From Glossina fuscipes (Eukaryota > Arthropoda > Insecta > Diptera > Glossinidae), in the NCBI RefSeq assembly GCF_014805625.2, contig NW_023998453.1:680553-744552 (forward strand): DNA of 64,000 nt, written 5' to 3'. The translations under genes were made by a program, and so were the position numbers. This document shows, piece after piece, positions 38,089 through 52,313 of this stretch. The notes below the pieces were generated by a model. It saw nothing but the letters and a program-made list of their open reading frames with translations, was not told the origin of the DNA and searched no databases. Every line of letters begins with the position of its first letter. The first letter of the stretch is position 1.

Positions 38089-41000
38089 CTGAAGCATTCA
38101 ATCGATGAGAATTTATAAAAAAAAGAAATATAAAATTCGTGTAAAAAAAAAGCATTTTTTAATACGCATCGTCGCATTTTAATTTAATATAGCATATCTT
38201 AAACCACTCAAGCTTTACCTTTAATTAAAATTTATCATTTTTCTTTGTAATTCTACTATTGCAGGTCCGGGGAAATATATTCAAAAGCAAAGCGTTTCTC
38301 GGGTAGGTTCTTGACCTTATTTTGACATGACGTCAATAAGAATGAAGGCTACGAGAATAATTTAATAATGAAAGGATGTTACGATGTTTATGAAATCTTC
38401 CTTTTTTTTTTTAATATACCCTCAGGAGATGCGCCCCCTAGACGTGTAACACAGGAAAGACAAAGAAATAGGGAAATAGTTTGCGCAGTCTAGCGGTTGG
38501 GTGTGTGCCCATTGAATAATTGTTATGCCTTTACCGACTGAGCGACTTTACCACCAAAAAAGACTTTACCGCACTTGAGATTTGAACCCGCGAGCATTGA
38601 CTTAATAGTTACACTATACTCGGCTACTCAGTCGGATACTTAGCCAGTGTTCGTTATTTTCAAGAAAATTTGTCTCTAATTCACGTTTTTGATCGTCAAC
38701 GTTTTTTTCAAACATTGGTATCAGGATTTTTATATAAAAGTCAACTGATACATTAAAAATTTCTTACGATAATTTATTAGGGAAGCAAATGTGACGTTGA
38801 ATTCATGGAAAAGATTTCAAATATTTATTATGTCACTCGTTATGAAATCAATTTTTTTAGGAAAACTCGATTCATATCTAATTCTGTGGGTCTTGTCCTA
38901 AATTGGCGATCCAGTCACAATAATTTGTATATAAAAAATTCCCAATTGTTGAAAGCGGGGACAATTGCTGTGTATAGATCTTCTTCTCATCCTTAAAAAC
39001 TGACTGTATTTGAATTTACAGTCAGAGTTTATCATCAAAGATCAAAGCATTCTTAAACATACTATAGTCGGTTCCTTAGTAAGAAATGCACGGTTTGATG
39101 CTATTATTTTCAAGAAGTAAACGGAATCTTGCATTGAGAGCATTACTTTTTAAAATTGGAATTTCCAGTTTCCAGTGCGTTTCCATGTGTGCAGTTTCAT
39201 CTTGCAGCGACTCACTGAGTTAAAAAAAAAAGCTTCACAAGTGTTTTCGATTTTATATATCTAAGGACTGCTAGTAGCTTTCAATAGATGATTTGATAGA
39301 AATAATGATATGAAAGTTAGGCATCTCTAATAAATCCATCATAACGAAACTTCATAGATACGAAGCTTAATTATATGTTTAATTATCAAATAAAAAGATC
39401 GTGCGCGAGTCTCTTTTTGAAAAAATCTTTTGAATTCTAAGACCATAACTAAGACTGCCTAGTTCCTTAGAATAGAATTGGAGGAATTGAACTTTTGATT
39501 TGATTTATTTGGATTTTTTACATGATGCAATTGATCGATTTTTACGCCCACCAGCGAAAGCTGGGCATATACTTAATTTCTCCAAATATTTGTAACATCT
39601 AAAAAGGAAACTTCAATGACCTCATCAAAAGTAATATATATGTGTTTAAGCAGTATCAAAAATTCGGAACACATCTAGGCATAATTGTCTGTTCGTCTGT
39701 TCACATGTCTCTGTCCTAATCTGTGTAAACCTTCTCCCAGTCGCAAAAACATTAAAATTTCTTGCACGCAATTTGTTATTGAAAATTTGTTAAATCATTC
39801 CAAGAAGAGCAGAGAGCATTCTACGACACCTTTTGCTACAAAAATATATGAATTTATGAAACATGCATGAACGACTTGATATAGGTTCACCTTTTATTCT
39901 ATTAGCTCATGCGGAATCATTATCGGAAACTTGCTCATAAATTTTTTTTTGTTTAATCTACATTCACAATTTCGGCCTGTTCTGCTGGGTATGCCAATAA
40001 TTTTAAGCAAAGAACGTATCTTATGGAAGAATTGAATCCCTCCATGCGCCTTATTATAAACGATACAAATTTGCCGCTTCCAATATTTCGCGTAAAATCA
40101 AAGAAAGTTCGATCCTTATGTGCACATATTAAACTGAGTGTATGTAAAAAATTTTGGAAAGGATGAAACCACTTCTTAAATATACTACTTTATCAACTTT
40201 CGAATAAAAAGTAAGCCTTCGTATGACAACAAGGCCCTGGCTCTGGCATTCTGGCACTCTTCGATTAGAGTAGATGAAGAATTGCATTAGGCCAAGTGAT
40301 GTAAAGGAGTTAAAGGTCGGTCGTCACACGCAATTCTGATTTAATTTATTTGACTTAAATGTTTTTCAAAAATATGCAAAAGTTTTGTTATCTAACAAAA
40401 ATATTTTACGCACAAAAAGAAAATAATTTCAGTTTTCCCTATATAAAGCTTCTCGAAAAAATAATATGATCATAAATTTTCAACAATGGTTTCATTAAGT
40501 ACAGATGATATCTAATTGAACTACAACCGTACTAATCGTTAGCAGTTGTTTTTTAGACACTAAGACACTGTTTCTCGATTGTTGTTTACGTCTAAAGCTA
40601 TGCCCTGTGATAAAAATTCATATTGCTGCAGAAAGTGTACAATAATATCGTTTTTGATTCTCTTTTACACTCTTACACAAGAGCACAAACAATTAACTCT
40701 AATATCAATTCGATTGAACTCAATATTCTACTTCGCTCTATACTTATCTCCATAAAAAGAGAGCACCACGTACTTAATAACTTTCGTTCGATGATTAACT
40801 TAGGTAACTAAGGACTATTATGAATTTCAATTCGAAGTCTATGTAGCTTGAAGAGTTCATCGTTGTTCATCAAAATTTAAAAATAAAAACTTACATGCTT
40901 ATCGTGGTGATCCCACAGTTCAACCTTGTCCGGCATGTGTGACATCTCAGCACCTCCGACATGACCCACAAAATGTGGATACGGAAACGTTGGTATTAAA

Positions 41001-44000
41001 TTCATAGGCTGACTTTGATTAAGGTTTGGAGGTGGCATTGTGTTATGATAATCCAAAGCCATCTGCAATAATGAAAGTAGAAAATCAAGAAAATTTCGAT
41101 TAGTTCCCCGTTACCAATTATATTATAATTTGGTGTTGTTTATTTTGTTGAATCACATTGGAGCGTACATTTTATAAGCGCATACTTGGGTAGAGGTCCA
41201 AAAAAAAATAAAATAAAGTGTTGTCTATCCCGAACTAATCTCTGATAAAATATCTATTGCCTTTTATCTATAGCCTTTTCTCCAGATTTTTCGCACATTT
41301 ACATGTGATCGTTGATTACGGACAAGAGTTCCATTATAGCAATGATAACAGAATTGTGGCAAGGGTCTAACGTGGGTTCCTGCCTGAAAGGCTTAACCCC
41401 ACGGTGGCCCAAGCCACTTTAAGCGTACTACGCCCCCTGGCGAGTTAGACAATCCCCACAGAGTAGGGGCCTAAACAGCACCAGAGTCCAGAACGGTTTA
41501 TTGTGTATGGAACAATAAACCCCACTCTGATCAATGGCGAGGCCTAGCTGCACTCAATTGTTCCATTTTAGCTAGGAACAATGATAACAACTATTTATGC
41601 ATGAAAATTCGATTGGAATCTAAAATTAAAATTATTCACTTACATGGAACTGATCTTGCTGGTGGTGGTATTCAGCTGGATTCACGCCTAAGCCTCCGCC
41701 ACCATAATAGCGATACTGTTGTTTCATCCAGTTGGAGTGCTGCTGCTGCTGTTGTTGAGCGGCGGCTGCTTGTTGTTTATCAGCGCCCAGCATCCATGGA
41801 GGCATTGGACCCCCAGGCCCACCAGGCATACCCGCAGCAACTGCGGCCATCGCAGCCAGAGTATCATCCATTGTAGCTAAGCCAACTGCTGTGCCAACAT
41901 TTCCCCCAACATTCATTCCCATGTTTCCCATGTTCGGATAATTGTTATACTTCCACGACGCACGTTCAGTGCCAATAGGCCGAGGAATTTTTCGCATGTC
42001 ATCTGTTTGCTGTTGCTGCGGCTGATTCATCTGTGGAGGAGTTTGCAAGAGCCCGCTGCTGCCAGCATTAGGTACAGATACAGCATTACTTTGATTGGGT
42101 GACATAGCAGCCGGAGTGTTTGTGCCACCATTGCCATTTTCTAGGTTAAGAATGTCTCGTGCATTTGGCGGTATATAAGCAGTTGAATAGTCACCTCCAT
42201 ACCATCGTTGGCTTTGTCCGACCTGCGGTTGTGATTGAGGACGTGCCGGTGCTAAGCCAGTTGTTGATGGTAAAGGTTTTCCAGGGGCGGCATTAAAGTT
42301 AGACACTGAGTTAACTCCTCCGCTCTGTTGTTGGGGTGGTTGTGGAGCTTGTTGTTGTTGCTGTTGTTGGTTGGGCTGTTGATGAAAAATTCCTGAACTT
42401 ATAGTTGGTTGAACTGCTGGAAGCGGTTGTTGCACCTTATTGGTATTTGTCGGTTGACCAAATACAGAGGCCCGGGGATTTAAACGCGAAACCGTTGCTC
42501 CAAAGCCCTGATGTACTAGGCTTGGATCCATTGGAAAGTTCATTTGATGCGCATTTGCAGCTGCATTCATTTGTGAATGATCGTAGTAACGATTTACCGA
42601 AGGTTGTTCGCCAATAGCTCCTGGTGGACCATTCACACGGCTATTCGTACCTGATCCTATAGGTCCAAAGTTAAGAGTTGCGGTTTGTACATCACTGAGA
42701 GCAGATGAAGTAGCTGGTCCAGTATTTGAGGTATTATTTGCACGATGTTGGCTGCTTGCTGGTCTCTGTATAGCCACTGTATAACCACTTGGCGGTGCTG
42801 CGGATGAGGAAGTTTGGCTAGCACTGGTGGATGGCTGTCCTATTGGAGCTGGTGGTTTAATGACTCCAGGCGACACAGCTTCTGCAACTGAGGAAGGTTG
42901 GGAAACGTTGCTACTGTTGGAGCTGGTAATAGATGTTGGGGCTGTACTTTGCTCAACGGCTGACGTACCAGCAACAAGTGCAGAACCCGGAGACCGAGCT
43001 CCTGCCGGTATAGTTCCGACGGGGCCTATACCACTTTCGGGTAAAATGGCTAAAGTCTGTTGAGTTGGTACTACCAAAGAAGATATAACGCCAGGTGGAG
43101 AAGTCGAATGACTCGAGGAGGCTTTTGAACTACCTACTGGAGAACTTAATATATTTCGGTTGTATCCTGGGGCTTTAGAAGCATCCGCTTGTGGTAAATT
43201 ATCGTTTACTAAAGCACTTTGATTGTTATAAATTTGTGAATTATCAGTTGAACCCCATTGAGACTGATGGTAATCATTGAATAGAGTGTATTCACTACTT
43301 ATCTTGGCTGCTAATTGAGCTCCAAAATTGCCACTTGAAGGCATTGGCGCTGCAGATGAAACTGCACTATTTTCCTGGATGCTTGTAGTATTCATGTGTA
43401 AATTTGATTGCGATTGTTGTGTCTGTTGTTGTAACTGATTTGATTGCCTTTGTAAATTGCAATTAGATAAATGTGCGCATTGTTGACTTGCATTGCCGGC
43501 TTGCGTGTTAGGTGATTGTTGTTGTGTTGTCATATTATTGCCAATTGGCGTCGAAGATCTTTGCTTGTTGGGCGGTCCAATTGGTGTGACGGAACGTGCA
43601 TGCTGAGCGGAACTGCTTGCAATGCTATTAGCTGCACTGGCTGCAGCGGCGGCTGCTGCCGCAGCATTAGCCGCAGCCACTGCTGCCGCTGCTTCCGCCA
43701 CATTAAATGTACCAATAGGACCTGCCAAAGCGTTTGAAGTGTTAGCTCCACCCAGAGGTGGTATCGATGAACTTGGCATAGGTTTACCTCTTCCATAAGG
43801 AGCTGTAATACCAGGACGTGTTCCACCAAGCAAGTCACTTTTTTTTGGTGACAAATTATTATTACCACCAGTGCCTGTGGACGATCCGCCTGTCAGTAAC
43901 TTGGCAGCAAATGTTTGCGTATTTACCACCCCGCCGTAATTTATATTAGCGGCTTGCTTGGATCCCAAACCTAATTTCTGAGTTCCAGTACTAATATATG

Positions 44001-47000
44001 TACTGGATATCGAAGTGTTCTGAAGAGATTTTGTCCCGCCCGACACCTCTTTATGTTTAGAACCATTATTGTTGGAAGATACTGCTCCGCGACTTGTCGG
44101 CAAAGATTGCTGGGAATAGAAAGGTTTATTAGGTTGAGTTCGCCCAGTTTGTGGTTTTGGGCATGCATTGGGTGTGCCCTGACTCTTAGACGAAGACTTG
44201 GAATTGGGTAAGGCACCACTTTTAGAGCCGGTACCTCCCAAAGAAGTACTTTGGTGTGTAATAGTGCCTGTTGTCGAAGAGACGGACGAAGCGGTAGAAG
44301 ATCCTGAAGACATATTGCCTTGTCCAGAATTTGAAGTGACGGCCAATGCAGTTTTATTATCCCACATTCCTACGGTCATCGTGGAAGCCGACGAGTAGCA
44401 AGACGAAGCTGCGGGCACTGTGGACGCTTTAATGCTGGTATTAATGCGAGGCAACATTTGAAGAATATCAACATCAGGATCTTTGATAAGAGCCAATATT
44501 AGCATATGAGCCTGCTTTGTGGCCTCAGTGAGTCCTTTAATAGTAATGCTGCGTTCTGACTGATTTTTTCCTTGCTTCTCGACCTCGATATGAGCTCCTG
44601 TGGTGGCGCGTATTGCATTTATATTGCTGCCAGCTCTGCCAATGACACGTGAAATAGCATTCACTGGTACCTGCACTTTTTTACAAGTCATTTCTGGCAT
44701 AGTAGAGGTGACCGTAGATGTGGTTGACACTCCTAAACCAGATGATGTCGATGTAGAAATTGGATTCGTATTAGAAGTAGCCGTTGAAGAGGATGAACTG
44801 GCGGCAGTCGAACTACCCTGTTGCGTTGAGCTTTTGCGCACGACTTCTTTCCAACCATTCTCACTGCGCTTTGACGGCAAAGTTGTTTTTGCGGCAGACA
44901 AGACTGCAGTGTTGGAATGATCCGTTGTTTCTTTTTTAGTTGAATCTTCCGGATTCTTAGTGGCTGAAAAAACCAATGATTTACGATTTCCACCACCGCA
45001 GGCCGAATCAAGCTTTGATTGTTGCTGCTGTTGTTGTGGTTTATGTTGATGGGTACTGTTGTGAGAAAGTTGAGACGAGGCGGTATTAGCAGATGTTTCT
45101 TTTGGTGCAAGATTCTCTTTCTCACGTTGTCTACTTAAATCCTTCTTTTTCCCGTTGGTACTTGTCACAGCTGGTGGCGCAAAAAAAATTGTATTGTTAG
45201 TATTAGGGAGTGCCACCAAATCATCTTTTCTGTTATGTGGCTCAAGCTTTTTCGTAGTTGCATTGTTGGGAGTGGGATGAGCTCTTGATTGCAATGTATT
45301 GCTTTGAGCATTTGCTTCTTGGTTTCTTTTAGAACTTCCTGACGATTTGCTAACGGCGGGCTGTTCATCTTTTTTAGCATTGGCCTGCTTGTTTTGGCCG
45401 GATGATCTGCTAGATAAATTTAGATTCTCTTCTACCACAGGGCTGCTGTTACGCGTTACTAGTTGTTTCTTTTTCTTCGGTTTGCTTTTAGCTCCAACTC
45501 CAATTGACTTCTCAGCGACGGAATTGCTGTTAATACCGTTAGCTTTCATATCGGTACTAGAACATGAACCCTGGTCAATCCCCGAATCGCCTTCTTCGCG
45601 ATAAATTTGTGGAATCGGTTGATCATCATCGTCTTCGCCGATATTGTTTTCCTCGTGGTCGCTATCTTCTTCCTTGTCGGAGTCTTTATCATTGTCCGGA
45701 TCATTTCCATGGATGCTTCCTGAAGCTTCTTCCATTTGGCGACGTTTCTCCTCCTTTTTTTCCATTTTTTTCTTTTTCTTACGTTCACGGCGACGAGCTG
45801 CCGCAGCACGGCGGGTTTCTTCTCGTGTTCTTTCCATATCCAATTCTTCCAGGAGGATAGAAGCATTTTTATTAGCCTTAACAGCTTGGGCCTCTTTCGC
45901 AGCTCTGATTATTTTCATACAATCATAACATTTCTCGGACAACTCTTTATCACTGATAGTGCTCAAAAAACGATGCATCTCTTGATCAGAAGGAAATTGA
46001 GTAACATATTGAACCATCCATTTAACCACTTTGGTATGACCTTTACGGAATGCGGCCATAAGGCAGGAGACACGACGATTATCCTGAGAGTCTATGTCTG
46101 CATTGTGTCCATATAAGATTTCGACAACGCTTAAATGACCGCCGTGGGCAGCCAACCACAAGGGGGAATTGCCTTTCTTGTTTTTTACTTCGACGGCAGC
46201 GCCGCGCAGAAGCAAAAGCTCAACAAATTTCAAATGACCTTTATCGGCAGCTATTGTCAGCGCTGTATCTCTAGACGTAGGTACCGGAGCGGCATTGACG
46301 TCGGCACCTTTATCTAACAAAACCCGACCCACTTCTATGTAACCACCTGAGGCCGCCTCCATTAGTGGAGTTAACCCCGTTTTAGCCCGATGTTCAACAT
46401 TAGCTTTCCGATCCAATAGCAAACTAACGACTTCGTGGCGACCTTGAAAGCAAGCTAAAGTCAAGGCAGTATTACGATTAGTTTCGATTTGAGCATTAAT
46501 ATCAGAACCCTGATCCAGGAGTAATTTAACAGCAGCCGTATGCCCATTCATAGCAGCCAACATAAGTGGCGAAATACCCAGTTTGCTACCAGTTCGAGAG
46601 TTAATTTCCGCACCATTACTCAAAAGCAATTTTATGATGTTTACGTAACCACCACTAGCAGCTAAACTTAATGGTGTGTAATCGGAAACATTTCGGTGTT
46701 CTTTGTTAGCTCCCACGCTTAGTAAAAGTTCAACCACCTCGTAGCGACCTCCAGAGCAGGCGAGAGATAATGGCGTATCTTTGGTGCGTTCAGATTGAGC
46801 CTCCAAATCTGCTCCATGCTTTAGCAAGATATCAACCACTTTCTCATGCCCAGCGGTGGCAGCCAGTATCAATGGGGTAAAACCTTTTTTATCACGATGT
46901 TCTATGTTTGCGCCTCGATTTATTAACAATTCCACAAGTTCTTCATGGCCACCGGCGCAAGCTAGTGTGAGAGCGGTATCATGATTAGAATCCGTTTCCG

Positions 47001-48128
47001 AGTCCACATCAATGGTTTTATCTAGAGCAGTACTTGCCGCAACTGCCTGCTGATATTGCTGTTGGGCAGCGGCGTTAGCTGTAATTGAAGAATGAAAAAA
47101 AATATTGCATAGAAATTAGAATGAAAAATGGATTTCGCGAACAATTGTCAAAGCCACCGAAATACCTTGACTACCAGCAACAGATGGTTTCAATAAAGAA
47201 TAACGATTTCTTTCTTTGCGCGATTGTTTGTCAATGACTTTCTTGGCTATACCGCCAGGCATTTTACCTGATCCACTACCACTGCTGGTAGATGCTTGTG
47301 GCAATACGGAAGTATTTGCTGCCACGGCAGTTAAAGCTGAACTTAATGGTGCTGGTATGACGAGTTGATGTTGCTGTTGCTGTTGAGCAGCAGCAGCGGC
47401 AGCATGAGCTGCAGCTACAGCCATCTGCTGTTGAGATTGAGATTGCTGCAATTGTTGCTGCTGCTGTTGTTGTTGTTGTTGTTGCTGTTGGGGCGTTAAA
47501 GCACACACGCTACCCAAACCCACATCAGTGGCAGCCATAGTGGAGAGCGTCGAACAAAATTGATTAACGCCTCGTGCTGTTTGTACCTGAACCGCATTAG
47601 GATGTGGTATAACTACAGATGGCTGCGTTTGTGTGGCAACTTGTACCTAAAAGGAAATAAAGGAACGAATTTTTGTAGGATTGCTTGCGATATGTGATAT
47701 GAAGAAGTGATGAAAATGCTTTAACATCTACCTGTGTTGATTGCTGTTGTTGCTGTTGATGTTGTTGTTGTTGTTGCTGCTGCTGCTGTTGCATCAATAA
47801 TTGTTGTTGTTTTTGTTTTAAAACTTGCTGGTTGAGAACCTGGTGAGCCAATGCTGTTTCCTGCTGCTGTAACAACATATTATCATGCAATGTACCCAAA
47901 CCGGCTGACTGCTGCGGCTGTTGTAGCTGCAGTTGTTGCTGTTGTTGCTGTTGCATTAAACCTTCAGTTGTTTGTTGAGACAAATCTTGTAGTATCTGCT
48001 GCTCTTGTTGTTGCAATAATTTAAGCTGTTGTTGTTGTTGTTTTTGTTGATCTTGCAATTCTTGATGATGCAATTTTAAGTGTTGTAGCTGCTGAGCTGT
48101 AGCAGCCACCATAGCATTTGTTTCACCG

Positions 48129-48165
<37 letters not shown>

Positions 48166-50722
48166 TGGGTGGCAGAGGTATGAACAATTGCAGAGATTGC
48201 GAAGATTTGTCAGCTACAGCAGTCCCAACACCACTACTACCATCAACGTTAAAAACGAAATTTGTAGGTGCCGCAGCTGCTGCGCTAACCGCAGTACCCT
48301 GTTGGCTGTTTATATCTTGTTGCTGCTGTTGTTGTTGACCAGCAGCAGCTGCTGCTACTGCTTTCAAAAGCCTCACATTAGATTGTTGCTGTTGCTGCAG
48401 TTGATGTATATGTTGTTTAAGTTCTTGATCTAGTTCAAGTTGCTGTTGGTGTTGTTGCTGCTGCAACTGATAGTCAGATACGGCAACAGCACTTTGATTG
48501 TTGCTTGTAGGAGGTACATTTTGCTGTAATTGTTGTTGTTGCTGGGGTTCTTGCTGTTGGATTGCTTCGTCTGTGAGATATTTCTAAAAAAAAGTCGAAA
48601 TTTCAGAAATTTTACGCTTCGTTAATATTATTGTAATCGCTTACCTGCATTCTTTCACGCCTGCATCGTTCATCAACTTCAGTAATGGCTTGATGCAATA
48701 ATTGGGAGAACTGATAATCCAAGAATAAGGAATTGCCTTGCCGTTGTTGATCGGGTTGCTGTTGTTGTTGTTGTTGTTGCTGCTGCTGTGCCTGGTGTTG
48801 CTGTTGCTGTTGCTGCTCTGCTTCATTAACTGCCAATATTGCCTGTTGAGGTTGCTGTTGATGAGATGCAACTGCGGCGTTGTTCATCAAATGATCTTGA
48901 TTGGACCATTTTGGCGTTAATGCCCAATTACCATTCCAACGAGTCTTACAAATGGAATTAATACCAAAATCGGCCAAATCCCCGCAATTTAAATTGTTAG
49001 CAAATTCCTAAAGAAAAGTCACAATCAAAGTTAAAAGGTGCTTTTTTATCAAGCACTCTGTGATTTCAACACACCTGTAAGGCCGGGTCGTGGACATTAT
49101 GAATGACATGGAAAAATTCATCCATTTCCACTTCTATGTCGTACATTTCTTCACGTATAGCTTCTTCATTGTCACCAGCTGCCACTGCTGCGACCGGGCC
49201 AGCTTGTGAGGCAGGTGCAGCATTAGCCGCATTAGCAAATTGCTTAAGGGTTTCAGTATCCATAGAAGCGGGGTATATAAGGTCAGGATCAGGTGATGCA
49301 GCCGTAGCTTCGGCAGTTTCAATTAAATCTGAGCAAACTATATTCGTAACTTCGCTACCCACCTCCTTTGAATTTGAACCAATGGCGTGTTGAGCGAAAT
49401 GTTGTTGCAAGGCATTACTCAAAGCTTGACTTCCGGTATATTTAACATTCACGTTCTGCGGGAACACTGTCAAAACATCCGTACTAATTTCATGACGCAA
49501 GTCCTGGAAAGCTTGCGATAGATCATCGGGTTTAAGGGGTACGGTGGACATTAAACTCTCAAGGCGTTGTGAAAGTTTAATATTTTTCGAAGGTGAGTTC
49601 AAGTCGCATTCGGTGTTTTCTTCGTTGGGTGTGGTAGTTGTTGTGGTAGCGGTAACATCTTCAAATTGTTGGTCTGCTTCGGGATTGGTATCTTCATCCG
49701 GAGCAGTCTCTTCGCTGCCTTCAACTACGTCCTCAGTGGTAGTTGTGTCTCGATCTTCCAGAATTAGGTGACTATCAACGCGATCCTCAATGTCACCTTC
49801 AGAATCTTTCTTCAGCGATTCCGAATCCAAACCTTGCGACAAATCCGGTTTGAAATCTTCCGAAGGTACACTAACGGCAGCGGCTGCTGCAGCCGCTGTG
49901 CATAAAGTAGCCAAATTTTTCATTTCAGAATTTACTTCACATCCATCCACACTCTCCAATAGCTCGTTCGCGTTTAAAACAGCTTCCATCAGAAGCTGTT
50001 GCTTATCAGGTGGCGTTTCAACGGGCGATTTAGGTTGCTTATGGGAAATGCGCTGACGTAAATCTACAATTTGCCAGCCTTCTTGCAATTTTTTTAGACA
50101 TTCTTGCTGTTCAGCTGGATTGAGACCACAAGCTTTAGCTACTGCAGCTGCAGCAGCAGCAGCGTTAGTCTTACTTAGAGCATTTAAAGAATCTGTCGTA
50201 GAAGTATTGTTGGTTGCTATGGCTAATTTTGGATCTAAAACCGCTTGCCCCAAGGCCTCTTGCAATTCTTGGACAGCTTGACTTTGTAATTGCTGTTGTT
50301 CGCTTTCCATATTCGAACCAATTTCCATTAGTTGCTGATATTCCTGTTGCTGTTGAGTATTAAACACAGCACTTGCTCCCGAGGATGGCGAAGCCAAAGG
50401 TGATGCTGGGGAATTACTCAAAGCAATCACGCCGCCATTCACATTATTAGAACTGTTAACATCTAAAGCAATTTGTTGCTGTTGTTGTTGTTGTTGTTGT
50501 TGGGCGGCAAATACCATATGATTCATGATCGCTTGCTGAGCTTGCAAAGTAGGAGTGGCATCGTTCGTAATCAACATAGGCTGCAAATATGTAATAACAG
50601 TTATTTTAAATATGTTTAGGATGCGACGTAACACTCACCAAATTGTTGTAAATGGACACCATCTGATTTTGTCGAAATACTGGCTGTTGTTGTTGTTGTT
50701 GAAGTTGCTGTTGTTGTTGTTG

Positions 50723-50758
<36 letters not shown>

Positions 50759-52271
50759 TAGAGCCAGAACTGATGCTTGTGTACTGGATTTACGCAACAT
50801 TTTGCCATCCTTCTTTGACACTGGTTTAGCCTTAGGTCGATCACTAATTGCAGTACTCTGGGATACTTCAGACGCATTTGTGATTCCACCGCTTTTTTGG
50901 TTGCTTTTCATAACCATCCTTTGTGTGGGTTGTTGCTGTTGCGATAGCTGTTGTTGCGATTGCTGTTGCTGTTGCTGTTGTTGTAATTGTTGTGCCGTGG
51001 GCTGCCCCAGAACAAATTGAGTACCTGGTGGCAAAGTGGTTGGTGCCAAGGTTAAGGTTTGACTGTTATTAGCGTCAAAAAGTTCTTGCATCACCATAGC
51101 TTGAGTTGGAGCAATATTTTGAGGTATTGGTCCACTAGCGACCAGCATGTGTTGCATATCGCTAGCATCGGCAACACCTGGAGCCACTATTAATGGGACG
51201 CATAATTATATATGAAAATTAGACGATATCATTAAAACAACAATTAAGATGGACAGATACGCCTCAACGCGAATTTTTGATAACCTTCTGAGTAAGGCAT
51301 TTTTGAGGGAGAATGATGTCATACCATGGCATGGTCGATCAGTTTTAGAAAACACAACACGTGTTTAAATCAACATATCCTTGCATAATATGGCTCGTGA
51401 ATTTTGGGGACACGTTTTTATTTCAATTTCAATTACCCTAATTTTTTCTGAAAAATTGTAGATAATTTTCATACATGCTTGTGTACTGCATTTCAGACCG
51501 ATTTCTATATACATTGTTAATCAAACATTGTTTTTGCCCACTAGGGACAGATCGCGCCACGCCCCTACATGTTACATTCAGATTTGTATGCCAATTTCTG
51601 TTACAAGATGGATGTTCTAGCAAAAATTAAGTGGCAGAAGGACGGAAAGAAAGATAAATATAATTTGACTCAAAACCGTCAACTGTCTGAAAATTTGTGG
51701 GAGCTATGAAGGGTATTCCTGGGCATTCGAAATGGAAGCAGAAATCTAACGAGCGCCTGCTCTTGAGATGTGAACAGTAATAGATAATAGTAGTAGATAG
51801 ATAGATAGATGATACTAGGTAGTAATTTACCTGATAATAAGTTTTGGTTCATTGCCAGATTATTTTCGGCTCCATCCCCAGAATTACCTACAGATGAGCC
51901 TGGAGCAGGAGCAGCCAACTCCAAGTAGGAAACAGGCACCAAACTCGGCGGAACATTTTGTTTTTCTGATAACATCTGTAGAAGTAATAAAATTTATAAT
52001 TTACTGCTATTGGACTTTAAGGATGAATAAAACTAAACTGGTCAACACAATAAAAGTATTGAAAAAGTTGGAAAATAAACAATGGATTTTAACTAAAAAA
52101 GCATGTGGTCAAAGTAAAGTCAGATGCAGGAAATCATAATATCCTCGTGTTATCTACCTCTTGCTCTTATCCACTCACCTTACGATAATCTTCTCTGAAA
52201 AATCGACGCCTCGTAAAACGGGCCTCATCATTGAAGAAGGAGAATTGTACCTGTTGTTGTTGTTGTTGTTG

Positions 52272-52313
<42 letters not shown>

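Noticed and set aside
38574..38591. B-box-like word that might mark a tRNA gene
   Set aside because: No cloverleaf can be completed around it, and the same word order recurs in three other SINE copies.
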